This document shows, piece after piece, positions 35,231 to 43,326 of a stretch of 64,000 nucleotides of DNA; positions within the stretch are counted from its first letter, which is position 1; each line of letters begins with the position of its first letter. The notes under the pieces are model-generated. The model was given only the letters and a program-made list of their open reading frames with translations, was not told where the DNA came from and did no database searches. The stretch is from NCBI RefSeq assembly GCF_017876295.1, contig NZ_JAGINT010000001.1, positions 3,224,001-3,288,000 of the forward strand. Direction: 5' to 3'. This DNA is from Kribbella aluminosa (GTDB lineage: Bacteria; Actinomycetota; Actinomycetes; Propionibacteriales; Kribbellaceae). Both the position numbers and the translations under genes were made by a program.

Positions 35231-36169
35231 TGCACACGCACCTTCGGGTTGACCCAGCCGCTGACGATGTCGATGACCAGGTTGACGACGACGACCAGGA
35301 CGACCAGCGTGACCACGACCCCCATCAGCACCGGTACGTCGCCCTGGAGCGCCGCGTTGATCGTGAGGGTGCCGAGGCCGGGGATCGCGAACACCTTCTC
35401 GACCACGACGGCCCCGCCGAGCAGCGCGATGAACTGCAGCGACAGGACGGTCAGTGCGGGTGTCGCCGCGTTCCGCAGTGCGTGCCGGAACAGTACGGAC
35501 CGCGGGCTGATGCCACGGGCCCCGGAGCGTGCGGACGAAGTCCTGACGCAGTACGTCGATGACTGCGCCACGGACCTGCTGCGCGGCCGACGCGGTGCTC
35601 CCGATCACCAGAGACGCCACCGGCAGTACGAGGGCCGCAGCCCAACCGCCTGGTGACTCCGAGAGCCGTACGTAGCCTGTCGCGGGCAGGGCCCCGAGCG
35701 TGACCGAGAAGAACACCACCAGCACCAGAGCGACCCAGAAGTTCGGCAGGGCGAACCCGGCGACGCTCAGCACCTGAATGACCCGGTCCAGCCAGCCGCC
35801 ACGCACAGCCGCGGCCACACCGAGTCCGACACTGATCAGTGCGGTCAGGGCCACCGCAAGAACCACCATGGACAACGTGACAGGGAGCCGGTTGGCAATT
35901 GCCTGTGCCACAGGCTCATTGGTGAACCAGGAGATGCCCAGGTCTCCGCGGAGTGCGTGCTGAGCCCATGTGCCGAGTTGTGCGAGCAGGGGTTTGTTCA
36001 GACCGAGCTCCGCGTTCTTCGCGGCCAACTGGTCCGGAGTCGCGTTCTCACCGAGCAGGTTGCGTGCGACGTTGCCGGTGCCGGAGAAGGCGAGCATGAA
36101 CGTGATGCCCGCGATCACGACCACCAGGACGACACAGGCGACCAGCCGGCGTCCGATGAAGCCGAACAT
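35227..36169 (-). pseudogene. ABC permease, OppB-like, broken by a one-base frameshift
   Basis: The N-terminal part reads MFGFIGRRLVACVVLVVVIA and continues normally to RQDFVRTLR. The frame then shifts at the C run 35520-35523 (CGGGCCCCGG on the plus strand). One base fewer would give TLRARGISPRSVLFRHALRN and run intact through PALTVLSLQFIALLGGAVVV and EKVFAIPGLG to the stop at 35227. Everything else about the gene is intact: about 314 codons once repaired. It starts 4 bases after the binding-protein stop. Either a recent mutation has silenced the transporter or the C run is miscalled. Confidence 0.85.
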
Positions 36170-36173
36170 GCCG

Positions 36174-37688
36174 TCACTCCTTCGGGGCGAACGAGCCGAT
36201 GCTCGGCGCCACGTTGTAGGCCTGCATGGTCACCGCGGTCTTCGCGTCGCTCAGGTAGACACTGTTCTCGCGGTACCAGGGATCGAACCATGCGTTGTCG
36301 ACAATCCACTTGCTGACCGCCTTCATCGCCGCCGGCAGTGTGGCCGCCGGAGCGTTCTGCGCCGCGGCGAGCAGCTTGTCGAGCTCCGGGTCGCCGGCCT
36401 TCAGCGGGTTCCACGGCGACGTCCGGGTGACCGCCTTCTGGATGTCCTGCCACGCGGACTGGCTGCCGAGTGTCATGAACACGACCGGGTACTTGCCGGA
36501 GAGGACCTCCGGGATGACCGCGTTCGCCGGCACCTTCACCCACTTCACCGTGATGCCGATCGCGCCCAGCTGCTGCTCGATGATCGGGTTGTACTGCGCG
36601 AACCCGGGCGACTCGGGCATCGTGATCGAGAAGCCTCCGCCGTACCCCGCCTCCGCGAGCAGCTGCTTGGCCTTCGCGGGGTCGTAGTCGTAGATGCCGT
36701 CCAGAGACTTGTCGTACCCGTCACCGGCCGCGTTGAAGATCTGCGTCGTCAGCGCACCTGCGCCGTGCGACACGTTCTTGAGGATCGCCTCCCGGTCGAA
36801 CGCGTAGTTGATCGCCTTCCGCACCCGCAGGTCCTTCAGTGCCGGGACCAGCTTGCCGTCCCGGTCCATCAGCAGCAGACCGTTCCAGTTCACCGGGGTG
36901 GTGCTGACCGTCAGCCCGCTGCGCTCGGCGTCGGCGAGCGAGTTCGTGTCGGTGAGGGTCGCGTTCAGCTGACCGGCCTTGAGCGCGTTCAGCCGCGCAG
37001 TCAGGTCGGTCATCGGCTTGATGACGACCTTGTCGTACGGGAACGCCGCGGCGTTCCAGTAGTCCGGGTTCCGCTTGTAGGTATAGGTGCTACCGGCAAC
37101 GGTCCCGGCACGGTCCAGCACGTACGGCCCGCAGCCGACCGGCGTGGTCGCGACGTCCTTCGCGTGCAGCGACCTCGGGCTGGCCATCGCCCCGCCGACA
37201 CTGGCCAGGTAGTCGATCAGCCCCGGGTCCGGTGCCTTCAGCTTCAGGTTGATCGCGGCCGGGCCGACGATCTGGTACGTCGCGATCGACCGGCTCATGT
37301 ACGAGTTCTGCCCGGTACCGGCCGCCAGGTTCGTCAGGTTGTCCTTGACCGCGGTCGCGTCGAACGGCGTACCGTCGGTGAACTTCACGCCGCTCTTCAG
37401 TGTCAGGCTCAGCGTGGTGCGCTTCGCGTCGTACTTCCAGGAGGTCGCGAGCCACGGCTGGAGCCTGTTGTCCTTGTCGCGGGTCAGCAGCGTGTCGAAG
37501 ACCGGCGACCAGTACTGCATCTGGTTCCCGATGTTGAGCTGAGTGGGGTCGAACGAGTTGTTGTCGAGGACGTTGCCGATGGTCAGCGTCTTGGCGGCGG
37601 CGGAACTGGCGCCGGCGCCGGAACAGGCACCGGCGCCGACGGCAAGTGCGGCAGCGGCCAGTACGGCGCTGCAGCGGCGGATGAGCAT
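36174..37688 (-). CDS. Peptide-type ABC substrate-binding lipoprotein (SBP_bac_5)
   Basis: 504 residues. The lipoprotein signal is RRCSAVLAAAALAVGAGACSG with the lipobox Cys near residue 22. TLTIGNVLDNNSFDPTQLNI and LSLTLKSGVKFTDGTPFDAT are typical of the OppA/DppA family, and VRKAINYAFDREAIL is the central signature. The Shine-Dalgarno AAGGAG overlaps the TAA stop of the upstream sulfatase gene. Although the fold is called peptide-binding, members also bind oligosaccharides. With three sulfatases in the operon, a sulfated glycan fragment or sulfate ester is plausible. Confidence 0.93.
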   Translation of the reverse strand: MLIRRCSAVLAAAALAVGAGACSGAGASSAAAKTLTIGNVLDNNSFDPTQLNIGNQMQYWSPVFDTLLTRDKDNRLQPWLATSWKYDAKRTTLSLTLKSGVKFTDGTPFDATAVKDNLTNLAAGTGQNSYMSRSIATYQIVGPAAINLKLKAPDPGLIDYLASVGGAMASPRSLHAKDVATTPVGCGPYVLDRAGTVAGSTYTYKRNPDYWNAAAFPYDKVVIKPMTDLTARLNALKAGQLNATLTDTNSLADAERSGLTVSTTPVNWNGLLLMDRDGKLVPALKDLRVRKAINYAFDREAILKNVSHGAGALTTQIFNAAGDGYDKSLDGIYDYDPAKAKQLLAEAGYGGGFSITMPESPGFAQYNPIIEQQLGAIGITVKWVKVPANAVIPEVLSGKYPVVFMTLGSQSAWQDIQKAVTRTSPWNPLKAGDPELDKLLAAAQNAPAATLPAAMKAVSKWIVDNAWFDPWYRENSVYLSDAKTAVTMQAYNVAPSIGSFAPKE

Positions 37689-37697
37689 GGGGGCTCC

Positions 37698-39314
37698 TTA
37701 GCGTGGTGCTGTGACCGGGACGTCCGGGCTGGGCTCGTAACCGAGCCGCCAGGCCTTGACCCAGATCGGTGCGGATGGGACGAACGGAGCGGTGTACAGC
37801 TGCCAGCTACGGCTGTCTGCCGTGCTGTCGGCTGTGCTGTCTGCCGTGGTGTCTGCTGGGGGAGGGTCGTTGGTCCAGCCGATGACTGCGCCGGCCGTCG
37901 CGCACGTGAGCGCCACCAGGCCGTCACGGTGTTCGACTGCGGGCTCGGCTGTCTCTGGGCGACGGCCGTTCGGGCGCCATTCGGCGAGCAGCTCACGTTC
38001 CGGTCTGCTGCCGAGATCGCCGGTCTCGGCCAGCCAGTTGTCGAGTGCATCGGACAGCCGCTGTTGCACCTCGGCGTACTCGGGCAGCCCCGCGAGGTTG
38101 TGTTCCTCGTGCGGGTCGGCCTCGACGTCGTACAGCTCCTCGGGCGCACGCTTGCTGGCGGCAACGATCGAGCGCTGCAGATCGGTGAGGATCGACGGCG
38201 GCTCGCCGAACGCCAACTGCTGCTGGGCTTCCTGCGCGAACAGCCGCCGCAGCTCCTTCCACGTCCACAGGTTGTCCGGGTACTCCGTGTGGCCCATCGG
38301 CGACCGGTCCGGATGCAGGTGCCGCGTGTACCGGAACCGGCGGTCGCGGATCGAGCGTGACGTGTCCTCCGCCTCGCCCATCCGGTCCCGCGCGCTCACC
38401 ACGTACCCGGACCGTTCCCGCGGTACGCCGTCCGCGTCGATCAGGACCGAGCCGTGCATGTACCCGGGGACCTCGAGCCCGCACATTGCCAGCATCGTCG
38501 GCGCCAGATCCATCAGCCCGACCGGCTCTGCGTACGTCGTACCGCCGGTGATCCGCGCCGGCCAGCGGACGATCAGCGGCTCGCGGAACCCGAGCTCGGT
38601 CGCCCAGCGCTTGCCGCGCGGCATGCCCAGCCCGTGGTCGCTCCAGAAGACGACAATCGTATTGTCGGCAATCCGATCGTCTTCGAGCTGATCGAGGATC
38701 CCGCCGGCCCAGTGGTCCATCTGGCTGATCAGTTCGAGGTAGCGCCGCCACGAGGTCCGGTACACCTCGGTGTCCGGGTGGTACGGCGGGACGTCCGCCT
38801 TCTCCACCCGCTGCGCGTCCGGGGTCTTCCGGGCGAACTCCTCGTCGCTCAGGTACAGCTGCGACTCGTGCGTGATCAGGCTGTGGAACGCCATGAAGAA
38901 CGGCTGCTCCGGATCGTCGCGCAGCCGCCAGTGGGCGTGGTCGCCGAGCGCGTCGTACGTCGGTTCCGGCACGTCGAGCTGGAAGTCGGTGAACGCGGTG
39001 TTGCCGGTCCAGTAGCCCGCGGCCCGGAAGTACTCGGGCAGCAGCCGCACGTACGGCGGGGGAGTGGCGCGGGTCCGCATGTGCATCGTGCCGATCGCCG
39101 GCGGGAAACACCCGGTGACGATCGCGCTCCGGGAGGGGCCGCAGACCGGTGCCGCGGAGAACGCGCGGTCGAACCGCAGCCCGTCCGCGGCGAGCGCGTC
39201 GAGACGTGGAGTGGAGGCTTGTTCGGCACCCGGCCAGATCCCTGTGTAGCAACCGAGATGCGGATTGATGTCGTGCGTGCTGATCCACAGCACGTTAGGC
39301 CTGGATTCGGGCAT
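37698..39314 (-). CDS. Type I sulfatase, first structural gene of the operon
   Basis: 538 residues. The metal motif is NVLWISTHDINPHLGCY; the formylglycine motif is CGPSRSAIVTG with Cys58 (CxPSR). FFMAFHSLITHESQLYLSDE and FWSDHGLGMPRGKRWATE are further family motifs. It resembles the heparan N-sulfatase-like branch in its N-terminal pattern (THDINPHLGCY), but I cannot fix the substrate. No signal peptide is evident. It lies 9 bases before the binding-protein gene and 40 bases after the PadR gene. Confidence 0.93.
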   Translation of the reverse strand: MPESRPNVLWISTHDINPHLGCYTGIWPGAEQASTPRLDALAADGLRFDRAFSAAPVCGPSRSAIVTGCFPPAIGTMHMRTRATPPPYVRLLPEYFRAAGYWTGNTAFTDFQLDVPEPTYDALGDHAHWRLRDDPEQPFFMAFHSLITHESQLYLSDEEFARKTPDAQRVEKADVPPYHPDTEVYRTSWRRYLELISQMDHWAGGILDQLEDDRIADNTIVVFWSDHGLGMPRGKRWATELGFREPLIVRWPARITGGTTYAEPVGLMDLAPTMLAMCGLEVPGYMHGSVLIDADGVPRERSGYVVSARDRMGEAEDTSRSIRDRRFRYTRHLHPDRSPMGHTEYPDNLWTWKELRRLFAQEAQQQLAFGEPPSILTDLQRSIVAASKRAPEELYDVEADPHEEHNLAGLPEYAEVQQRLSDALDNWLAETGDLGSRPERELLAEWRPNGRRPETAEPAVEHRDGLVALTCATAGAVIGWTNDPPPADTTADSTADSTADSRSWQLYTAPFVPSAPIWVKAWRLGYEPSPDVPVTAPR

Positions 39315-39354
39315 GGCTGTGCTCCTGAAGGGGCGACCGCGCCTGCCGGTGCGG

Positions 39355-39942
39355 TCAGTCGATGGCGCGGATGCGCCGTTGGGAGCCGCGGCGCTGCAGC
39401 TCTTCGCGGAGCTCGATGCACCAGGCGACGTGCTGGTCCATGAAGTGCGAACCGAGCTCGTGCGTTCGTTCCTCGACGAGGGCCTGGAGCTCGGTGTCGA
39501 ACGGGATCTCCGGCTCCTGCGGGATCGTCCGGTCCCGGTCCCGGAAGCGCTTGATCTGCAGCTGCCGGGCGAGGATCTCCCGATCGAGCAGCTCGATCAC
39601 CTGGTCAATCCGGAGGAACCCGCAGAACGCCATCCGCCCGTAGAACCCGGGGTCCCGGGTGTAGATGGTGGTCGGGGAGTACGGCGCCGTGAGCCAATCC
39701 ATGAACACCGTGATCCCTTCGTCGGTGACGCGGTACGTCTTGGCGTCCTGGGCGCCCGGGCGGGGCTGGACGGTGTGCCAGACCCAGCCGCGGCTCTCCA
39801 TCGCGGCGAGCACGCGGTAGACCTGGCTCATCTGGGTGTTGGGCCGCAGGAAGAGTCCCTGGGCGTCCATGTAGCGCTTCAGGTCGTACCCGGTGCTGGG
39901 GCGGGTCAGCAGCACGCCGAGAAGGATGTGCTCGAGCTTCAC
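39355..39942 (-). CDS. PadR-family transcriptional regulator
   Basis: 195 residues. The winged helix is EHILLGVLLTRPSTGYDLKR, with NTQMSQVYRVLAAMESRGWV and the wing TYRVTDEGITVF. A C-terminal dimerisation helix domain follows, with LLDREILARQLQIKRF. I chose the GTG at 39942 because GGAGGGCGATC precedes it and the HTH starts at once. It heads the minus-strand sulfatase/transporter operon and diverges from the esterase gene. Two 16-bp direct repeats in the spacer are its likely binding sites. Confidence 0.9.
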   Translation of the reverse strand: MKLEHILLGVLLTRPSTGYDLKRYMDAQGLFLRPNTQMSQVYRVLAAMESRGWVWHTVQPRPGAQDAKTYRVTDEGITVFMDWLTAPYSPTTIYTRDPGFYGRMAFCGFLRIDQVIELLDREILARQLQIKRFRDRDRTIPQEPEIPFDTELQALVEERTHELGSHFMDQHVAWCIELREELQRRGSQRRIRAID

Positions 39943-39962
39943 GATCGCCCTCCGAGGTATGA

Positions 39963-40004
39963 CACAAGTGGAATACCCGAGAGGACACCACAAGTGGAAT
40001 ACCC
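39963..40004. promoter_or_regulatory. Two perfect 16-bp direct repeats in the PadR/esterase spacer
   Basis: CACAAGTGGAATACCC occurs at 39963-39978 and again at 39989-40004, 26 bases apart from start to start, so roughly two and a half helical turns. The first copy also forms a loose inverted pair with GGTAT (39956-39960) and ATACC. The spacer is the divergent promoter of the PadR-led operon and the esterase gene. Binding by the PadR protein is inferred from position. Confidence 0.65.
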
Positions 40005-40068
40005 CGTCAAGAGTTCGGATCTGGACACCGCTTTCCTGCGGCGGCCGGCGGGCGTAGGTTTACCGGTC

Positions 40069-41070
40069 ATGGCCATGTTCGACCTTTCCCTCGACAAGCT
40101 CCGCGAGTACCGGCCCGAGGTGGCCGCGCCCGCCGACCTGGTCGACTTCTGGCGCCGCTCGATCGAGAAGGCGCGCACCGACGACCTGTCCGCCACGTTC
40201 ACCGCGATCGACAACAAGCTCGCGGTGGTCGACACCTACGACGTCACCTACGCCGGCTTCGGCGGCGCCCCGGTGAAGGGCTGGCTGCATGTGCCGGCCG
40301 GCGCCGAAGGCCCGCTGCCGACCGTGGTGCAATACCACGGCTACAGCGGCGGCCGGGGGCTGCCGCACTCGACCACCCTGTGGGCGCAGGCCGGGTACGC
40401 GCACTTCGTGATGGACACCCGCGGCCAGGGCTACAGCCAGGGCGGCTTCGACAGCACCCCGGACGACACGCCGTACGCCGGTCTCAACCACACGCCTGGC
40501 TTCATGACCGCGGGCATCACCGACCCGGAGACGTACTACTACCGTCGCGTGTACATCGACGCGGTCCGGGCGCTGGAGGCCGCTCGGACGTCGCCGTTCG
40601 TCGACCCGGACCAGCTGATCGTCAGCGGCGGCAGCCAGGGCGGCGGCATCTCGATCGCCGCGGCCGGCCTGGCCCCGCTGGCCGGGATCGACCTGGTCGG
40701 CTGCGCTCCCGACGTACCGTTCCTGTGCCACTTCCAGCGCGCGCTGCAGATCACCGACAAGGACCCGTACGGCGAGATCACGCGGTACCTGAAGGGTTTC
40801 CGGCAGAACGTCGACACCGTCCTCAACACGCTCAGCTACTTCGACGGCGTGAACCTCGGCGCCCTGGCCACGGCCCCCGCGCTGTTCTCGGTGGCCCTGA
40901 TGGACGCCACCTGCCCACCGTCGACGGTGTTCGCCGCCTTCAACCACTACGGCAGCTCCGACAAGAGCATCGAGGTGTACCACTACAACGAGCACGAGGG
41001 CGGACAGACGTACCAGCAGCTCGCCCAGCTCGACTGGTTCGCGGGGATCTTCGGAGTTGCTGGAAAATAG
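40069..41070 (+). CDS. Acetyl xylan esterase / cephalosporin-C deacetylase family enzyme
   Basis: 333 residues, the usual AXE1 length. VQYHGYSGGRG forms the oxyanion region; the nucleophile elbow is VSGGSQGGG with Ser189. ALMDATCPPST supplies the Asp and YNEHEGGQTY the His. It removes acetyl groups from sugars or oligosaccharides and has no signal peptide, so it should work inside the cell on imported, acetylated glycans. The ATG at 40069 has only a weak ribosome site; MFDLSL two codons later is an alternative. It is divergent from and probably co-regulated with the sulfatase/transporter operon. Confidence 0.9.
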   Translation: MAMFDLSLDKLREYRPEVAAPADLVDFWRRSIEKARTDDLSATFTAIDNKLAVVDTYDVTYAGFGGAPVKGWLHVPAGAEGPLPTVVQYHGYSGGRGLPHSTTLWAQAGYAHFVMDTRGQGYSQGGFDSTPDDTPYAGLNHTPGFMTAGITDPETYYYRRVYIDAVRALEAARTSPFVDPDQLIVSGGSQGGGISIAAAGLAPLAGIDLVGCAPDVPFLCHFQRALQITDKDPYGEITRYLKGFRQNVDTVLNTLSYFDGVNLGALATAPALFSVALMDATCPPSTVFAAFNHYGSSDKSIEVYHYNEHEGGQTYQQLAQLDWFAGIFGVAGK

Positions 41071-41181
41071 TCCGGAGAAGTCATCGATGCACCGATGAGT
41101 TTCCGGCCGCACGTCGTTACACGGTTATTGACGCCGGTCGCACCCGACCGGCCTGAACTGGTCACGACGTGGAGGACGCAG

Positions 41182-41598
41182 ATGGACTGGAAGCTCGAGC
41201 TCGTGATCGTGCCGGTGTCGGACGTGGACCGGGCGAAGAAGTTCTACACCGAGCAGCTGGGGTTCGCCGAGGACGTCGATCACCGGGTGGGCGACTCGTT
41301 CCGGGTCGTGCAACTGACGCCACCCGGGTCGGCGTGCTCGATCTCGATCGGGATCGGGCTGACCGCGGCCGCCCCAGGCAGCTACCAGGGGACGCACCTC
41401 GTGGTGAACGACATCGAGGCGGCCCATGCCGAGCTGGTCGGGCGGGGCGTCGAGGTGAGTGAGCCGTTCCACTTCGGGCCCCAGGGCAAACAGCCGGGGG
41501 TCTCACCGGGCCGCGGCGACTTCGAGACGTTTCTGTCCTTCGAGGACCCGGACGGCAACGGCTGGACGGTCCAGGAGGTCGGACGGACCAGCTCGTGA
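41182..41598 (+). CDS. VOC/glyoxalase-fold protein
   Basis: 138 residues, two beta-alpha-beta-beta-beta modules. LVIVPVSDVDRAKKFYTEQL opens the first; HLVVNDIEAAHAELVGRGVE opens the second; FLSFEDPDGNGWTVQEV closes the fold. I chose ATG 41182, preceded by GGAGGA, over a longer frame starting at 41095. The stop overlaps the GTG of the sigma-factor gene (GTGA). Proteins of this type next to extracytoplasmic sigma genes recur in actinobacteria, but the ligand is unknown. Confidence 0.87.
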   Translation: MDWKLELVIVPVSDVDRAKKFYTEQLGFAEDVDHRVGDSFRVVQLTPPGSACSISIGIGLTAAAPGSYQGTHLVVNDIEAAHAELVGRGVEVSEPFHFGPQGKQPGVSPGRGDFETFLSFEDPDGNGWTVQEVGRTSS

Positions 41599-42572
41599 CA
41601 ACAGTCGAGGAGGCGGCGTTCGCGGGCGACGAGGCCGCGTTCGCCGACCTGTCCGGCCTGTACCGGCGGGAGCTGCACGTGCACTGCTACCGGATGCTCG
41701 CCTCGTTCGACGATGCCGAGGACGCGGTGCAGGAGACGTTCCTGCGGGCATGGCGCAGCCGGGACCAGTACGACGGGCGCACCTACTTCCGCGCCTGGCT
41801 CTACCGGATCGCCACGAATGTCTGCCTGGACGCCACCCGGCGGCGTTCCCGGCGGACGGCGGCGGGGGTAGTGGACTCGCCGGGCGACCTGGTGTGGCTC
41901 CAGCCGTATCCGGACGACCTTCTCGACGAGATCGCGCCGCCGAAGGATCAGCCGGACGCGGTCGTGGTGGCCCGGGAGACGATCGAGCTCACGTTCCTGA
42001 TCGCGCTGCAGGCGTTGCCGGCCAGGCAACGGGCGGCCTTGATCGCGCGTGACGTGCTGGGCTGGTCGGCCGCGGAGACCGCCGGGCTGCTCGACACCAG
42101 CGTCGCGGCGGCGAACAGTGCCTTGCAGCGGGCCCGGACGACGATGCAGCAGCGGCTGCCGGTGCGTCGAGCCGAGTGGAGCGTGCGGCCGACCGCCGAG
42201 GAGCGGGAGGTGCTGGCCCGGTTCATCGACGCACACGAGCGGTGCGACGCGGAGGCGGCGATCGCGATCGCAGGCGAGGAGCTTCGCGTGTCGATGCCGC
42301 CGGACCAGTTGTCGTTCAACGGGCTGCGCGCGTGCCTGCCGTTGTTCGAGCGGGCCTTCGGTCCGGAGCGGGACGGCGAGTGGCGGCTGGTGCCGACCTC
42401 GGCGAACCGGTTGCCCGCGGCAGCGTCGTACCTCAAGCGTCCGGGGGACACGTGCTGGCGGGCGTTCAAGCTCGACGTGCTGTGGGTCGACCACGGCGTG
42501 ATCCAGGAGATCACGACATTCGGAGCCTCGCGTTTCCCGGGCTTTGGCCTCCCCGACCGGTTGACACGCTAG
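41595..42572 (+). CDS. ECF-type sigma factor with SnoaL-like C-terminal domain (SigG/SigJ-like)
   Basis: 325 residues. Region 2 has [20 protein letters not shown] and [20 protein letters not shown]; region 4 has [20 protein letters not shown] and [22 protein letters not shown]-terminal NTF2/SnoaL-like domain spans roughly residues 200-325 ([20 protein letters not shown]). This class has no classic anti-sigma factor; the fused domain is thought to regulate it. No anti-sigma gene adjoins it here. It is translationally coupled to the VOC gene, which may signal to it or be its target. Confidence 0.9.
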   Translation: MTTVEEAAFAGDEAAFADLSGLYRRELHVHCYRMLASFDDAEDAVQETFLRAWRSRDQYDGRTYFRAWLYRIATNVCLDATRRRSRRTAAGVVDSPGDLVWLQPYPDDLLDEIAPPKDQPDAVVVARETIELTFLIALQALPARQRAALIARDVLGWSAAETAGLLDTSVAAANSALQRARTTMQQRLPVRRAEWSVRPTAEEREVLARFIDAHERCDAEAAIAIAGEELRVSMPPDQLSFNGLRACLPLFERAFGPERDGEWRLVPTSANRLPAAASYLKRPGDTCWRAFKLDVLWVDHGVIQEITTFGASRFPGFGLPDRLTR

Positions 42573-42582
42573 CGTGGTCGGC

Positions 42583-43326
42583 ATGCTCGGACTACCTACG
42601 GGGATCCAGGCCTGTTTGTTCGACCTGGATGGCGTGCTCACTGATACGGCTGCTGTCCACGCTGCGGCGTGGAAAGAGATGTTCGACGAGTTCCTCCGCG
42701 AGTACTCGGCGCGGCACGGCATCGCGTTCGTGCCGTTCGACGCCCGCGCGGAGTACGACGCGTACGTGGACGGTAAGCCGCGGGCCGATGGCGTGCGGGA
42801 CTTCCTGGCCGCGCGGAACATCACGCTGCCGGACGGCAGTGCCGGCGATCCGCCGTCGGCGATGACCGTGAACGGCCTCGGGAATCGGAAGAACGAGGCC
42901 GTCCAGCGGCGGATCCGGACCGAGGGCGTGCACGTCTTCGAAGGCTCGCGGCGGTACCTCCAGGCCGCCGTCGAGGCGGGCCTGCGGAGGGCGGTGGTGT
43001 CGTCCAGCGCGAACACCCGCGAGGTCCTGGACGTCACCGGTCTCGCGCAGTACGTCGAGGAGGTCGTCGACGGCGTGACGATCCGCACCGAGGGGCTGAA
43101 GGGCAAGCCGGCGCCGGACACGTTCCTCGCCGCGGCCGAGCGGTTCGGTATCGAGCCGTCCGCGGCGGCCGTCTTCGAGGACGCGCTGGCCGGCGTGTCC
43201 GCGGGCCGCTCCGGACACTTCGGGCAGGTGGTCGGCGTCGACCGCGTCGGCCAGGCCGCCGACCTGAAGTCGCACGGCGCCGACATCGTGGTCAAGGACC
43301 TCGCAGAGCTGCTGGAGGACAAGTGA
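42583..43326 (+). CDS. pgmB: Beta-phosphoglucomutase
   Basis: 247 residues, HAD superfamily. Motif I is [20 protein letters not shown] with nucleophile Asp14 and acid/base Asp16. The cap domain has [13 protein letters not shown] and [26 protein letters not shown] is motif [19 protein letters not shown] motif III and [16 protein letters not shown] motif IV. It converts beta-glucose-1-phosphate to glucose-6-phosphate. The stop overlaps the GTG of the GH65 phosphorylase gene, exactly the partner that produces beta-glucose-1-phosphate. A GTG at 42574 is an alternative start. Confidence 0.93.
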   Translation: MLGLPTGIQACLFDLDGVLTDTAAVHAAAWKEMFDEFLREYSARHGIAFVPFDARAEYDAYVDGKPRADGVRDFLAARNITLPDGSAGDPPSAMTVNGLGNRKNEAVQRRIRTEGVHVFEGSRRYLQAAVEAGLRRAVVSSSANTREVLDVTGLAQYVEEVVDGVTIRTEGLKGKPAPDTFLAAAERFGIEPSAAAVFEDALAGVSAGRSGHFGQVVGVDRVGQAADLKSHGADIVVKDLAELLEDK

